The notes: generated by a model not told the origin, from the sequence alone. A stretch of 64,000 bases of DNA from Homarus americanus (GCF_018991925.1 NW_024748870.1:2029834-2093833); one strand, 5' to 3'. Positions 36,041 to 48,173 are shown, counted from the first letter of the stretch. Numbers and translations: made by a program.

Positions 36041-37495
36041 ACCAACACAAATCCCACAGAAAATCGAAAGTATTATTCCTCTTGAAGTAGTGAACAGTGC
36101 AGTGAGTAGTACAAGTATCGTAAGTAGAACACCTGTGGGAATGTTTGACAGGTAGGTGTTCTTTTCCAGCACCGACCAGCACCGTGACACGCTTTTACCC
36201 CGTAAGTGTTCATAACTCTCTATTGAACACTGCGTAACACTTCTATCGTTTACCCCCTCATCGCCGTGCGAGTGTTCTGTTTACACTTGTTTCTAATCTT
36301 CGTTACTATGAGGCAATGTTTTTTTAATGGGTTCTATTGTACTGGTAACGTGACACTGACTACTTGATGACCATTCGACGCCACGGTCTCACGGTTGAGT
36401 GCCCCAGTCATACCATGTGGTCAGGTGCAAGTCTTAAGAGGCCTGGGTCATCTGCCGCCACCCACCACTACACACTAAACAATAACTTATTCCACATTAC
36501 TAACTTCAACTCTACTCCCCTTCATCAAGTATCAAGGAGTACTGGACTCCACAAGCAAGCTTTAACTTACCTTTATACTATTGGAGTAGCCGGAGCGAGG
36601 TACCAGAGACAGCGTAGAGTAAACACACACGCAGAGGAGAGCACGAGGAGAGCACGAGGAGGCCCCCATCTGCCACACCAGCCACCGACCAACTGTTGCT
36701 CAGCCGTGTGGGTGAGAGAGAGACAGCCACCCAAGTGAGACTGTCAGTTCGCCCCGGCACCACCACCTCTTGCCCGGGCCCTCCACCACTGTTTATCGTC
36801 CAGTCTGTTGAGTTTCGTCCGGGTCATCGTCTCCAGGTTATAATGACGATAATAACGTTACCCCTTGATCTTCTTGACACCTTTTTTTACTTACAGTATA
36901 TCGAGCTGTTATCATTGATGAGTTACAGTATTAGGTATCTTGGTGTGGTAGTATGGGCATGTTTCATCACCTGTCGGACTTAACGCCTCTGTAGCTTATC
37001 TTCCTCGCTCGGATTATGTTTCCTGTCACTGTATAAAAAAATATATACATCTAAGCCATAATTGGTCTGCACAAGGCAAGAATTTATACCGACATTGTAA
37101 TTCGCATGTGTTGTGACCTCAATGTAAAAGATTAAAGTAACTGAGATAATTGTTGTGAACCTGCAAAACGTCTGGCAGCGCGGTGGTCTTGTTGTTAGCA
37201 TACTGGTTCCATTTAAACTCTGTAAATTACAATCGGATGTGAAACCTGGCATTATTTTAATATACAGGATACAGAAACTTATTGTTTATTGAAGAAGATG
37301 CTTATATACCAAAGGCAATTAACCCTGTGGATTATTTGATAGAATATGAACGTAATTTCTCTCCCCTCACCGAGACCTTAATGCTGCCGGGGTAATGGTG
37401 AGTTCCTGACGTGGGCGAGATGGTCACACACGGCCTACATAACAATTACGGTCAGGGGGTAATGAGGAAGGACACTCTAGTAGTATTCTCATGGC
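36041..37495. other. Unique DNA, no firm gene
   Basis: The frame 36364-36738 (124 codons) is the longest non-repetitive frame here but shows no recognisable domain. A GC-richer patch at 36640-36840 might be an untranslated exon; no decisive splice or promoter evidence. Confidence 0.4.
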
Positions 37496-37497
37496 GC

Positions 37498-37830
37498 ACA
37501 CAAACACGACGCCTCCAAAATACTAAACGACGCCTCCAACATACTACACGACGATTTCAACATACTACACGACGCCTGCAACATACTACACGACGCCTGC
37601 AACATACTACACGACGCCTGCAACATACTACACGACGCCTCCAACATACTACACGACGATTTCAACATACTACACGACGCCTGCAACATACTACACGACG
37701 CCTGCAACATACTACACGACGCCTCCAACATACTACACGACGCATTTTACATACTACACAACATCTAACATACAAACATACTAAACGATGCAACCAACAT
37801 ACTACACGACGTCCAAAATACTAAACGACA
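37498..37830. repeat. 21-bp minisatellite ACGACGCCTGCAACATACTA C
   Basis: About 15 copies with CCTGC, CCTCC and ATTTC variants. Because the unit is 21 bp, both strands stay open (7-residue repeat QHTTRRL on plus); not a gene. Confidence 0.94.
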
Positions 37831-37872
37831 CACATACTCAAAGGGTTAAGTCAGTACTCAAAGGGTTAAAGC
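37831..37872. repeat. Two solo copies of the TACTCAAAGGGTTAA motif
   Basis: TACTCAAAGGGTTAAG and TACTCAAAGGGTTAAA, related to the arrays at 23898 and 26791. Confidence 0.75.
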
Positions 37873-39029
37873 AACAATATTGACCAGTAACCTGTATTCA
37901 GTAACTGTGGGTCTTTAAAACTCTTATGACAGAAAACAACAACAAAGTAAAGTCTCTGATTACATAGTATATCAATGTCAAATTCTGTTTATCTTCCACG
38001 AAATATAAAAACATTTAAATTCCTCGAAATATTCTGTTGCGATATTCTCGTTGTTTACGGTTCAAGACAGCTGATAATATTGATAGTAGGAAACTCTTGG
38101 TGTTGTGGTGAGTTAGAGAGACGTGAACTAACCAATTACTTATCTTAACCTAAATAAGATATATTACATCATCGTTAGGTTAGGTTAGGTTTATTGGGTA
38201 CGCAAGTTCGGTTAGGTTAGGTTGGTTGGGTGAGTTAGGTTAGGTCGGTTCATAATTATAATGTCGTATGAATAATGTAATGCATCAGTATGGAAGGAGA
38301 ACTGGAAGTATTTATATATCAACAACAGATCAATCTCAAGCATGTACAGTATATAGACAATACAGGAAATACAATACACAATATATATATAGACCGTACA
38401 AGTTTGCATGATGTATACCTAAACATAACCAGAATTTAACTCTTGCTGTAGGTGTTAACAGGTTGGAGGGAGTGACCTTTAAACCTCCCAGGGCTCCAAT
38501 GTTTACATATCCCTCCAAGGTGTAGAAATATTATCTCAATTGGTATTATCTTCAAGTTTCAAAATCTAAATCTAGAACGCATACAGTAGATTGTGTCCAT
38601 AGACCAAGAAAATTTGATGCTGTATTTAATTCATCTGTATCGAAAGGTTTATGTTTTATTTACCTTTTATAAAGTTGTTCGTGGCATTTAGTTAAATCGT
38701 AAATGGTTTACTTAGTGAACTCTGTCCTTTTCATCACGGTGACAGCTTAAATATACTCGTAATTTATAATACTTTAGTTACTCTACTTTATATCGTTTTC
38801 TCTATATTTATTTTGCCTTGACAGAAAATAAGAATATCTTTAATTTAACGACACACTACTGTATATGCTCTTACTAATCTATATTATTGTATATTATAAA
38901 TTTCAAACTTCAGTAACTGTGATAGTAAGTGTTTTAATTTATCTATATAAACCACAGGAATGTCTAAAAGTAGAGGCGGGTTCTTTTTCCTTCGTTAAAC
39001 TTAAAAACAAAATAAGGATAATTTCTACT
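37873..39029. other. AT-rich non-coding DNA with TTAGG tract
   Basis: GGTTAGGTTAGGTT runs at 38175-38252. Nothing else recognised. Confidence 0.55.
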
Positions 39030-39380
39030 TTAAGATACAAAAAGTGTATCACAGAGCGACTAGATTCCGAAACTATATCATCTCGATTATCCAAGTAGAC
39101 TGACGGCTTTAGGACTAACAACCCTTCAGACAAGGCACTATAGATCTCACTGAAACATTAAAAATGCTGAAAGTGATGGAAAACGCGAACCCTGGACACC
39201 ACCAATACGAGGGGACATAACTACAAGCTCGCCAAGTTATCATGCAGAATAAACATAAGGAAATATTTTTGTTCACACACACGCAGGCTGGTAGACCTAT
39301 AGAATCAAGAATAGTATTGACAAAATTATCAAGACCAATGGAGGGATCCTACACAGGCCACTGACCTAATGCCCTCGCCA
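39030..39380 (+). pseudogene. LINE (CR1/L2-like) C-terminal relic
   Basis: Translated in three shifting frames the segment reads HRATRFRN, then RLTALGLTTLQTR (39098-39136), then ENANPG and HNYKLAKLSC.INIRKYF, ending near RRLVDL. This is the order typical of the C-terminal tail of CR1/L2-type LINE proteins (RAT..., LGL..LQ.RR, sulphur-poor tail, VVDLWN). Several frameshifts and stops make it a decayed fragment. It lies just upstream of a second, longer LINE relic. Confidence 0.6.
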
Positions 39381-39439
39381 TGGAAATTCTGAGTATTGTC
39401 TGTATACTTATTGAACTGTATAACTACCTTGTCTGTATA

Positions 39440-40960
39440 CTTTCTGAACTATAGACCTGTTTCCTAAGACCAAATATTGTCCTCTAAAGCCACAAAGTTG
39501 TGCACCGAGCTTGCTGAGTCCCTGAAGATCCTGTTCTGTAAAGGCCTGGATGAGCAAAAGGCCACTAGTGATTGGAAAATAGCTTATGTAAATCCTGTAT
39601 TCAGTAAGGACGATCGTCAGTCCACGAATAATTATAGATCAGTGAGCCTGACCAGCATAGTGTGTAAAGTACTAGAGAGCATTATAAGAGATACCATGAT
39701 GGAACATCTACCACGAAACAACCTTGTAAATGACTGTCAACACGGCTTTATGCCGGGACGCTCCTGCTTAACACAATTACTCAAGGTACTGGTTGTTTGG
39801 ACCTAAATACTGGAACAGGATGCTAATATCGACAAAATATATCGAGATTTTGCCATGGCGTTCGACGGGATTCGGGGAAGTGTCCTAGCGTGGATCGGAG
39901 ACTTTCTCTATGACTGCAAGCAGTGTGTGGTGATTAATGGCAGGAAATCGTCATGTGTACCCGTGACAAGCGGGGTACCACAGGGCAGTGTATTGGGCCA
40001 GTCCTTGTTTTTTTGCTTCATAAATGGCATGCCTGACGCTGTACACTCCTCCATACAAATGTTTGCGGACGATGCCAAGTTATTCAGGAAAATTAAGAAC
40101 CAAGCAGACTGTGAAAAGCTGCAAAAAGATCTCTGTGAGCTTCAAGAATGGTCGGAAGAAATGGCTGCTAAAATTCAATGGCACGAAGTTTAAGAGGATG
40201 CATCTGGGTCGTACCAATGGTAAGGAGGCGTATCATATGTCCCAACGGGAAGAAGAAACTGCATTAATAGACTGAATGTGAAAAGGACCTGGGTGTGTAT
40301 GTTGACAAGGAACTGAAGTTTTCGGGCCATTGTGAGAAGAAGGTGAATCAAGCACCAAAACTAGTAGGTCTTATAAGAAGGTCGTCCAGATATCTCGACG
40401 GTCCATCCTTCGTTACGATCTTCAAGAGTGAAGTGCTTCTCCGCCTGGAGTATTGCCACCCCGTCTGGTCCCTGAATTATGCTAAAAACTGTCAATTGAT
40501 CGAAAATGTCCAAAGGAGGGCCACCTGACTGGTGCCTGCACTTCGGCACCTCAATTACCCAGAGAGATTAGAGTGCCTGCAACTGCCTAGCTTATACTAT
40601 ACTGTAGATGGGCGAGGGGCGACCGAATTGAGGTGTATAAATATCTCAAAGGGCGCTACTGTCGAGTGTCCATACCTGGAGCTGGCAAACGCTCGCCTTA
40701 CAAGGGGTCATAGCTGAAGGTTGAATAAGCCACAAGTCCAGAAAACTCTGAGGGCAAACTTTTTCTGAGTGAGAAGTGTGAACTTTGGAAACGACCTGCC
40801 AGAGAGTGTTGTGACGGCACCGAGTGTGAGCTCTTTCAAGACCAGACTTGACCAACGCTGGAGCAGGTTCAGATACATTAAGGAACCAGTACATGCCCAG
40901 TACTTGCCAACAGTGCGTAACAGAGACGTGACCAACCGCCTAAGCGGCTAACGAGCCGAT
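39440..40960 (+). pseudogene. LINE reverse transcriptase relic (CR1/L2-like)
   Basis: A non-LTR retrotransposon reverse transcriptase broken by mutations. Visible in order: WKIAYVNPVF and NNYRSVSLTSIVCKVLE, QHGFMPGRSCLTQLL (39735-39780), an in-frame TAA at 39804, FAMAFDG in the place of motif A, then an apparent deletion of about 15-20 residues before VLAWIGDFL, the motif B segment VTSGVPQGSVLG, and MFADDAKLF as motif C (the FADD aspartates are kept). A frameshift near 40170 moves the frame to KFNGTKFKRMHLGRTNG, and another leads to the C-terminal part (LEYCHPVWS, NYPERLECLQL, FGNDLPESVV.APSVSSFKTRLD). It has no intact endonuclease domain upstream. Neighbouring LINE debris suggests an insertion hot region. 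Confidence 0.88.
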
Positions 40961-41612
40961 CAGTGGTGAAGAGGTTAAAAGTAAAATATTGTGTCCTAAA
41001 TTCACATATTGTTTCCTAAAACCACATAGATTTGTGAGTCCAGGACAAGACGAACGAACAATTAAACGAACAAAATTAGACAAAACTATCCCACAAAGAC
41101 CTGCCTTAGTAACACCACATCAACATGAGAGACAGACAGATAAAATGAATACCTCTCTTGTTTATGTTCCTCAGCTCATCAACTCTCGCGGATATTTGCA
41201 TTGTTGTGGAAACTTGGAACTCTCACCACGCACCGCCCCCTCACACGATCCACTGAGCTCGTCTACAAGTTCAAACTCCTCGCCCGTGGCAACACTTCTG
41301 TAATGGTAAATTGATATGTTAACTAATTATAGCGTAAATTATTGGAATACATTGTCATAGTTAAGATTGTTGAAATATATAGATTAAGATTGCTTTTATT
41401 TTTATGTGTTATTGTTATTTATTAGTTAAAGTTTGTTGTAGTGTTGATGTCTCTGTTATTCTTATTAAGGACGTGGGTAATGTTGTTTAGTTATCATCAT
41501 TATCTGGCAGTATCATTTACCCAGGTAGTCCAAGGGGTAATTAGCTCTACCAGGTTGTTAAGTACCTGTTGAATCTCTCACTGCCAACCACTTGTCTTAA
41601 CTAATCACCCAT
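40961..41612. other. Unique AT-rich DNA after the LINE
   Basis: The start (40980-41040) may be LINE 3' UTR. Frame 40989-41303 has no domain. Confidence 0.45.
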
Positions 41613-41613
41613 T

Positions 41614-41618
41614 CGCGC

Positions 41619-41683
<65 letters not shown>
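41614..41683. repeat. (CG)n-(TG)n composite alternating purine-pyrimidine tract
   Basis: About 10 CG units run directly into about 25 TG units. Such alternating tracts are the classical Z-DNA-forming sequence. Confidence 0.97.
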
Positions 41684-41685
<2 letters not shown>

Positions 41686-43224
41686 TAATTCATATCTATA
41701 GTTTTAAAGATTATATCATTATATATTTGCCAACTATTGCTGCTCTGGTTTAACATGCTATTAGACATAAATTACTCAATGAACAAGTATGAGAGAGTGT
41801 TAACAAGCTCACATAAACACCTGCCAATAATTAAACCATATATCATGTCTATGACACGTGTCAGTACATTATATCATGAGGACGATGTGATGATGGTGAT
41901 GGTCTTTCCAGGCTGTTCCTGCCGGAGATTTACTTAAAATGACCTCACGTCGCGTTCTGAAGCAGCAATCTCCCCACCACAAAGACGACCCTCACTCTAT
42001 ACCTTCCTAATATTCGACCTGATTGTCTGGACACAAAGTAAACCCATCAGAGACCAACGTGTGGGCGGCGACTATCCTGAAGGGAGGAGGAATATAGGCT
42101 GGTGTTTTGATCTCCAGATGATAATACGATGAGCTACTATAGTTTCCTGAGTGGTTTTTGGGTTAGTTCCTCACAAGATCGAGATGTCATGTTGCTTTAG
42201 TCAGTTTTTTGGTTTTATAATCGTCGTGAGTCGGATAATGAAGTAATATAGTAGCGGAATAGTTGAGGTAGCAAGGAGATTATACCATGTCAGGTTATAG
42301 TGTAGGAAAGATGACCTAATGCCCCTCATTGACCCCAACCAACAAACACCTGCCAACCTGCAATTGCCTTAAGAATGTATCCCCTTCCCTGTTCTTACAC
42401 TGCCCATTGCTGCTTCGTACATTGCAAAATATTCAAGTTTCGCTCACAGTTAAAGGGGACTATCCATCCATCAGTCACTGGCGGGTGTTCCTCGTCAGGC
42501 AATACCTATCTGCTAACAATATCGGAAGCTTCCCTCAAAGAACCTGAGACCCAACATAGTCCCTGGAAACCGGAGCTTCACCTCGCCTATAGCTCAACTA
42601 ACTTGATCCTCTCGCTGGACAAAAGCGTCGTCTGGAAAATATTCTATTCATCGGTGATTCTAGCCTGGGAGCTATTACCTCACGTACATGTTGTGAGGGA
42701 AGTCGAGAACGTAGGGGGTACTCTTGTATATCTCTTACAGCGGGGCCTTTCAGGGCATAGAAATCCAAAGAATAGGTGAACAATACACACAATGGGGGAA
42801 TAAGTACAGATAAGACCCACACTATTGTACGATATCAGGACGCGTCGCTTAAAGATAGACTCAGTCGTACTCTCCTCCAGGATGACTGACAGACGGTGAG
42901 GGAAGAGGCTGGGAGCTGATATGATCGCTGGTCCTTCACACTAACCCAATAGTTTCATTATCGCTCCTCATATCATCCCGGTATGGTGGTGTTTCATCCT
43001 CGATATTACGACGGAGTTGACTGGTTGACCGTAACACCATAGCCGGCACAGGGGAGCATATAACTCGCTATATTCCTACCCTCTAGCACAGTAACCCACA
43101 TCAAAACGTTAACTAACTTCTTTATCGTGTACAGAAACGTCTACTGCCTCGCCACCAAATTCACTTTCATTATACCGGTATAATATCAGCCATATAGTAA
43201 CTCGTTTACCATCAGATAAACCCG
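41684..43224. other. Unique DNA, no gene recognised
   Basis: Frames at 41737-41937, 42329-42547 and 42375-42779 carry no recognisable domain. Confidence 0.5.
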
Positions 43225-43405
43225 GATATAGAGGCGTTACTGCAAGGCTCAGTCACGTTGGTCACAACAGAAAGGCCAACAGCAGTGTAGAGGAAGTTGT
43301 TGGTCCTAGTGGTGGAGGTGTTTCCCGGGGAGACTGATCCCCCGGTCATGGTACTCTGAACACCAGCGGTGGTCACAACACAAAATGGAGCACCTTTACG
43401 GGTAT
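43221..43405 (-). other. Possible short coding fragment, minus strand
   Basis: Minus strand is open for about 60 codons between a TAA near 43407 and a TGA near 43216, reading for example GAPFCVVTTAGVQSTMTGG and later LYTAVGLSVVTNVTEPCSN. The composition is balanced with two Asn-x-Thr/Ser sites, but there is no initiating ATG or identifiable domain. It may be an exon fragment, a decayed repeat or chance. Confidence 0.18.
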
Positions 43406-43496
43406 GTTACAGATCTCTATATTAGACACATTAACTGTAACATATATTATCATTGAGTTAAGATCATTATATCTAAAACTCGGAACCGTCAAGGAC

Positions 43497-43519
43497 ACAC
43501 ACACACACACACACACACC
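43497..43519. repeat. (CA)n microsatellite
   Basis: About 11 CA units. Confidence 0.95.
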
Positions 43520-43801
43520 CCGTGACGACCATCCTCAGATTTCCTCGACATCTGCCTCACAATCTGATAGAACATCTCTGATGGATATCAAATTTGCATG
43601 CACAAAGGCCAAGCTTTTTCTTCCCCTCCTCTCGATAACAATATATACTGGATATATACCATTCAGTTACCTGTACAGTGTCTTTGTCATCATTAAAGGA
43701 GGTGAATAACTACTCAGGTGAGAATCTATACCAGGTGTTCTAATTGACAGTTGATTGTTTTTTTTCGTGTCTTAAGAGAGGAATCCTGAATTTGAGTGAC
43801 A

Positions 43802-43918
43802 ACCTCTCCTCCTCCTCCTCCTCCTCCTCCTCCTCCTCCTCCTCCTCCTCCTCCTCCTCCTCCTCCTCCTCCTTCTCCTCCTCCTTCTTCCCCTTCTTCT
43901 CCTTCTCCTCCTCCTCTC
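43802..43918. repeat. (CTC)n microsatellite
   Basis: About 25 CTC units, then CTT/CTC interruptions. The Ser-rich and Arg/Gly-rich frames here are its translations. Confidence 0.97.
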
Positions 43919-44077
43919 ACTCAACACTGATCCCTGCTTCACGTCTCCCATCATTTGTGGGTCAGGATCTCACTTGTAAATAGACTGCATCAGGGTGGTG
44001 GAGACGTCAACCCTAGGAAGGTGAATTTCTTGTCTCACATCTACTCTAACAATCCATCTCAATGACTCCGGGTCGCG

Positions 44078-44155
44078 TTGGTTAGGTTAGGTTAGGCGAG
44101 GCTAGAATTAAGTTAGGTTAGGTTCGGTTAGGTTAGGTTAGGTTCGGTTGAATAG
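44078..44155. repeat. TTAGG tract
   Basis: GGTTAGGTTAGG interspersed with GGCGAGGCTAGAATTAAG and GGTTCGGTTAGG. Confidence 0.85.
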
Positions 44156-44429
44156 TAAGTGTAACCTGATTGAACAAGATAATGTTAACAGGAAGAGACT
44201 GAACATTATGAAAAAAGAATCAATTTCATAACAAGAACATTGTGCGAAGAGAAGAACAAGTAAAAGAACAATTCTCCGTCAGTAAATGAGTGAGTAAATA
44301 AATACGAAGTTGAACATAGAGATAAGAGTTATTGTTGGAACTAAGAGAGAAATAATATTTTATCTTCTCACACTGTTATCGTTGTCTCTATCAGTGAAGA
44401 ATCATCATCATAGAAAAATTCCTCTTATA
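44156..44429. other. Non-coding DNA, nothing recognised
   Basis: A-rich; no gene. Confidence 0.5.
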
Positions 44430-45412
44430 TGACGTCCAATGTATATGAACCACTGCCTTGCATGGCAGTGAACAGTGACATCACCCACCTTCAGGATTTA
44501 TTGAACAGTCTCCAAAACTGGGCCACCAACAACCACGTCACCATCAACCATACCAAGACCATGGTTATGCACATCAACCTCTCCTCCGACATTGTCCCAC
44601 CTCCTTCCATTACTCTAGGTCCGAACACACTCCAGGTTGTAGATTCCACGAAGCTCCTCGGCGTCACCATAGACAACAAACTAAATTAGAAACCACACGT
44701 CAGTGAAGTTGTCAAATCCTCCAGTTTCCGTCTCCACCTCCTCCGCCGACTCAAGTCCCTCGGAGTTCCTGCACCCGAGCTCCTCAGTGTTTACACAACA
44801 TTCATACTTCCCAAGCTCACCTATGCCTCCCCACCTGGTCTTCCTCCCTAAATGCCACACAACGTAAACACCTAGAAAAAGTGCAAAAGAGGGCATGCAA
44901 GATTATTCTCTCCTTCCTACTCCACATATCAAGAAGCGCTCAACACACTGACCCTTTCGACTCTCACTGACCATCACCACGACCTCATCTGCAAATTTGG
45001 TAAGAAGCTTCTACACCATCCTCGACACCGGCTCCTACTACCACCTGAGATCCCTAGCCCGAGAATTGCTGTTCGACACCACAACCGCATCCAGCCCATA
45101 CGTGCACGAACTGATCGCTATAAGAACAGCCCAGCCCCAACCATTGTAAAAATTATCAATAACTTGTAACAAACCAGTGTATTCACTCCCAGTAAACACT
45201 ACTCCTTGCACTGTCACTATGTTGAAATGAACTGTAGTTTGAGCTTTTCCCCATCTAGTTATTATATATCTTATTTGTATCACTTATGTTACTTGTATAT
45301 TATTTGTAATTCGAAACCCATTCCCCAAATATGTAACTGTATATTTTCAGCCTTCTGGCTGCCAAGCTCTTTCAATAAACCGTTAATTATTATTATTTTT
45401 ATTGTTTATTAT
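44430..45412 (+). pseudogene. 5'-truncated LINE: reverse transcriptase C-terminus plus 3' UTR
   Basis: The frame starts near 44429 and reads LQDLLNSLQNWATNNHVTIN and LGVTIDNKLN, the thumb/connection region after the reverse transcriptase catalytic motif. A TAG at 44687 interrupts, then KPHVSEVVKSSSFRLHLLRR, LLSVYTTFILPKLTYAS, a frameshift near 44830, KCKRGHARLF... and a tail RHHNRIQPIRARTDRYKNS ending with a stop at about 45167. The 3' UTR (45170-45405) carries an AATAAA box at about 45374 and an ATTATTATT tail, and is repeated almost identically at 35761-36040. The catalytic motifs are absent because of 5' truncation. Clade is not assigned; the C-terminus differs from the two CR1/L2-like elements nearby. 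Confidence 0.85.
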
Positions 45413-45510
45413 TATGAATCTGACCTATATATACTGTTAATAATTATGATGTATTTCTTCTGTCCTGCGTGGCAGTGAACAGTGACATCACCCACATGAA
45501 TCTAACCTAC
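45413..45510 (+). repeat. Older dispersed repeat, copy 1 and start of copy 2
   Basis: ATGAATCTGACCTATATATACTG...CTGTCCTGCGTGGCAGTGAAC is followed at 45496 by ATGAATCTAACCTAC, which is the beginning of a second copy. That copy is interrupted by the minus-strand LINE and resumes at about 48158. Confidence 0.7.
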
Positions 45511-48157
45511 ATAAGAACATAAGAATGGAGGAAACTGCAGCGGGCCTATTGGCCTATACTGGGCAGTCCCATTTACACCCAACTCCTATTGCTCATATAA
45601 GCATCCAAACTATGTTTGAAGCTATCCAGCGTATTCGAGTTAATGATGATATTTGGTAACTTGTTCCATTCATCCACTACTCTGTTTCCAAACCAGTGTT
45701 TACCTATTTCGCGCCTAAATATAAATTTGTCTAATTTAAAACCATTGTTACGAGTTCGCTCCTGGTTGGATAGTTTGAGTACCTTTGTAATGTCCCCTTT
45801 GTTTAGCCCTGACTTCCATTTATACACCTCTATCATGTCGCTCCTCGCTCTACGTCTCTCGAGGGAGTGCAAATTAAGATGCTTTAACCTGTCTCTGTAC
45901 TCAATGTTCCTAATGCCCTGGATTAGTCTTGTCATTCTCCTCTGGGTTCTTTCCAAGGATTCTATATCTATTCTGTAATACGGTGACCAGAACTGAACTG
46001 CGTAATCCAGGTGAGGTCTCACAAGCCCAAGATATAATCTTAAGATGACCTCTCTAGTCTTGTAACTAACACTCCTTTGTGTGAACCCAAGTACTTTATT
46101 AGCCTTGTTACGAGCAAAAACACATTGTTTACTTGGCTTAAGATTCCTACATATCATTACTCCTTAATCTCTCTCTCAGTCGGATTTCTCAATGGCATCG
46201 TTGTTCATCTGGTAACTGGTTTCCCTGTTTACATCTCCTATACCGAGTACTTTACATTTGTCCACATTGAATTTCATCTGCCATTTTTCAGACCATTCGA
46301 AAATTTTTTTTAGCTCTTCCTGTAGTTTTGCGGAGTCCTCGTCAGATTTAATTACACGTCCTATTTTAGTGTCATCAGCAAATTTATTTATGTTGCTGTC
46401 GATGCCGATATCTATGTCGTTTTTGTATATAATAAATAATAATGGTCCCAGTACTGAGTCTTGGGGAACTCCACTAGTGACGTTGCTCCAATGGGATTTA
46501 GTGCCGTTAATGCTCACTCGCTGTTTCCTGTCCTGTAACCACGCCCTAATCCATTTTAGAATATTACCTTTAATGCCATGTGCTTCTACCTTTCTTATTA
46601 GTCTTTCGTGGGGGACTCTGTCGAAGGCTTTGCTAAAGTCGAGATATACCACATCATAATTGTGCCCCTCGTCCACCTATTCGAAAACTGATGAAACGAA
46701 TGTTAATAGATTAGTTAGACATGAACGCCCGCTTGTGAAGCCATGCTGGGAATCATTGATCAATTTGTGCTTCTCCAGGTGGTTTCCAATAGAGTTTGAA
46801 ATGATTGCTTCCAGTAATTTGCCTACAGTTGATGTTAGACTGATTGGACGGTAGTTAGAGGATAGTGATCTATCCCCCTTCTTGAAAATCGGTATTACAT
46901 TTGCAATCCTCCAGGATTCTGGTACTACACCTGTTTTTAAGGACATGTTAAACAACTTTGCTAAGGGCATACTAAGCTCTTCCTTACATTCCTTTAACAC
47001 TCTGGCAAATATCTCATCGGGACCAGGTGACTTATTAGGCTTTAGTTTGTCTATTTGCTTACTAACATCGTTACTAGTCACTACTATCTCGCTTAATTTG
47101 TTTTCTTCACTATCTCTGTATAGAGTCGGTGCCTCGGGTATCATGTTTAAATTTTCGGTGGTGAAAACTGTTGAAAAATATTTATTCATATTATTGCTCA
47201 TTTCTCCATTGTTATCACTTAGCTCGCCGGTATCTGACTGTATTGGTCCAATCTTTTCTCGTGTTTTAGTTTGATACATTTGATAGAATCCCTTGGGGTT
47301 TGTCTTCGCCTCCCTTGCTTTACTCAGCTCATTATTCCTCTTTGCTTTCCTTATCTCGGTCTTAACCCTACCGGCCAATACCTTATAATAATCCCGGAGG
47401 TAAATTTCGCCACGATTTATCCTACCTATAGCCTTCCTTTGACCAATAATGTTCTTTAAATAATTATTTATCCATTTAGTGTCATTGTTGTTTGATCTGA
47501 GTTTTCTGTATGGTATGTTCTGCCTTCGTGCATGAAGTAACTCATTATTTAAATTGTCGTGGAACTCGGCAACCTCAGATCTCGTTATCAGGTCAGTTTC
47601 AACCGTCAGGTCAAAGTAGTTCACCCCCAAGCGTGTTACCCCTTCTCTCAACTGCCTCTTCAAACTATCAAAGTTTGCCCTTCTGAAATCTGGGACTTTT
47701 GTGGAATTTTCCTTACGGCTGCCCTGAAAAACTAACTGAAATCTAATTTCTTTGTGATTGCTGTTTGCAAGTTCGTTCTCTACTTCGACATGACTAATGA
47801 GGTTTTCTCTGTTCGACAGAACTAAATCGAGTATATTATTACCCCGGGTGGGTTCGGTTATATGTTGACTTAGGAAACAGTCCTGGATTGTTTCAAGAAA
47901 ATCCTCTGATTCTGAGTTACCCGTAAGGTCAACCCAATCTATTTGGCCAAAGTTAAAGTCGCCTACTATACAGACTTTGTTGTGTATGGAAGCCCTGCGC
48001 ACTTCATCCCAGATATGTCGCTCATAAACTCTATCAAGATTGGGAGGTCTATATATTACTCCTGTGATTAATTTTTCCCAACCGTCGATTAATTCTATCC
48101 AAATTGTTTCTGTATTCCGCTCAGTTTTTATTTCCTTATTTATTTCACACTTCAGAC
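45511..48157 (-). mobile_element. CR1-like LINE, 5'-truncated, nested insertion
   Basis: A non-LTR retrotransposon on the minus strand. Its 3' end is an 8-bp direct repeat (TTCTTATGTTCTTATG read on the minus strand, + strand 45511-45526), a tail style characteristic of CR1-type LINEs. It covers the endonuclease C-terminal part, the whole reverse transcriptase and the C-terminal region. The 5' end breaks off at about 48157, where host repeat sequence resumes, so the N-terminal part of the endonuclease and any ORF1 are missing. Confidence 0.85.
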
Positions 48158-48173
48158 CCATATATACTGTCAA
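45573..48173 (-). pseudogene. CR1-like LINE polyprotein (endonuclease-reverse transcriptase), three nonsense codons
   Basis: One continuous minus-strand frame of about 867 codons, interrupted only by TAG (46677-46679), TGA (46176-46178) and TAA (46164-46166), with no frameshift. The endonuclease part shows GVIYRPPN, IVGDFNFGQIDW, EPTRGNNILDLVLSNRE and NSNHKEI; the last is normally S-D-H, so a catalytic Asp appears changed to Asn. Reverse transcriptase follows: LKPNKSPGPDEI, NVIPIFKKGDR, NYRPISLTS, SQHGFTSGRSCLTNLL, then VVYLDFSKAFDRVPHERL (motif A), VTSGVPQDSVLGPLLF (motif B), INKFADDTKIG (motif C) and FNVDKCKVLGIG. The C-terminus reads RPHLDYAVQFWSPYY and ends NRSWV. The first few residues of the open frame (upstream of about 48158) derive from the flanking repeat. 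Confidence 0.9.

Noticed and set aside
36364..36738. 124-codon plus-strand frame as a gene
   Set aside because: No recognisable domain, no supporting start or splice context; left as unexplained unique DNA.
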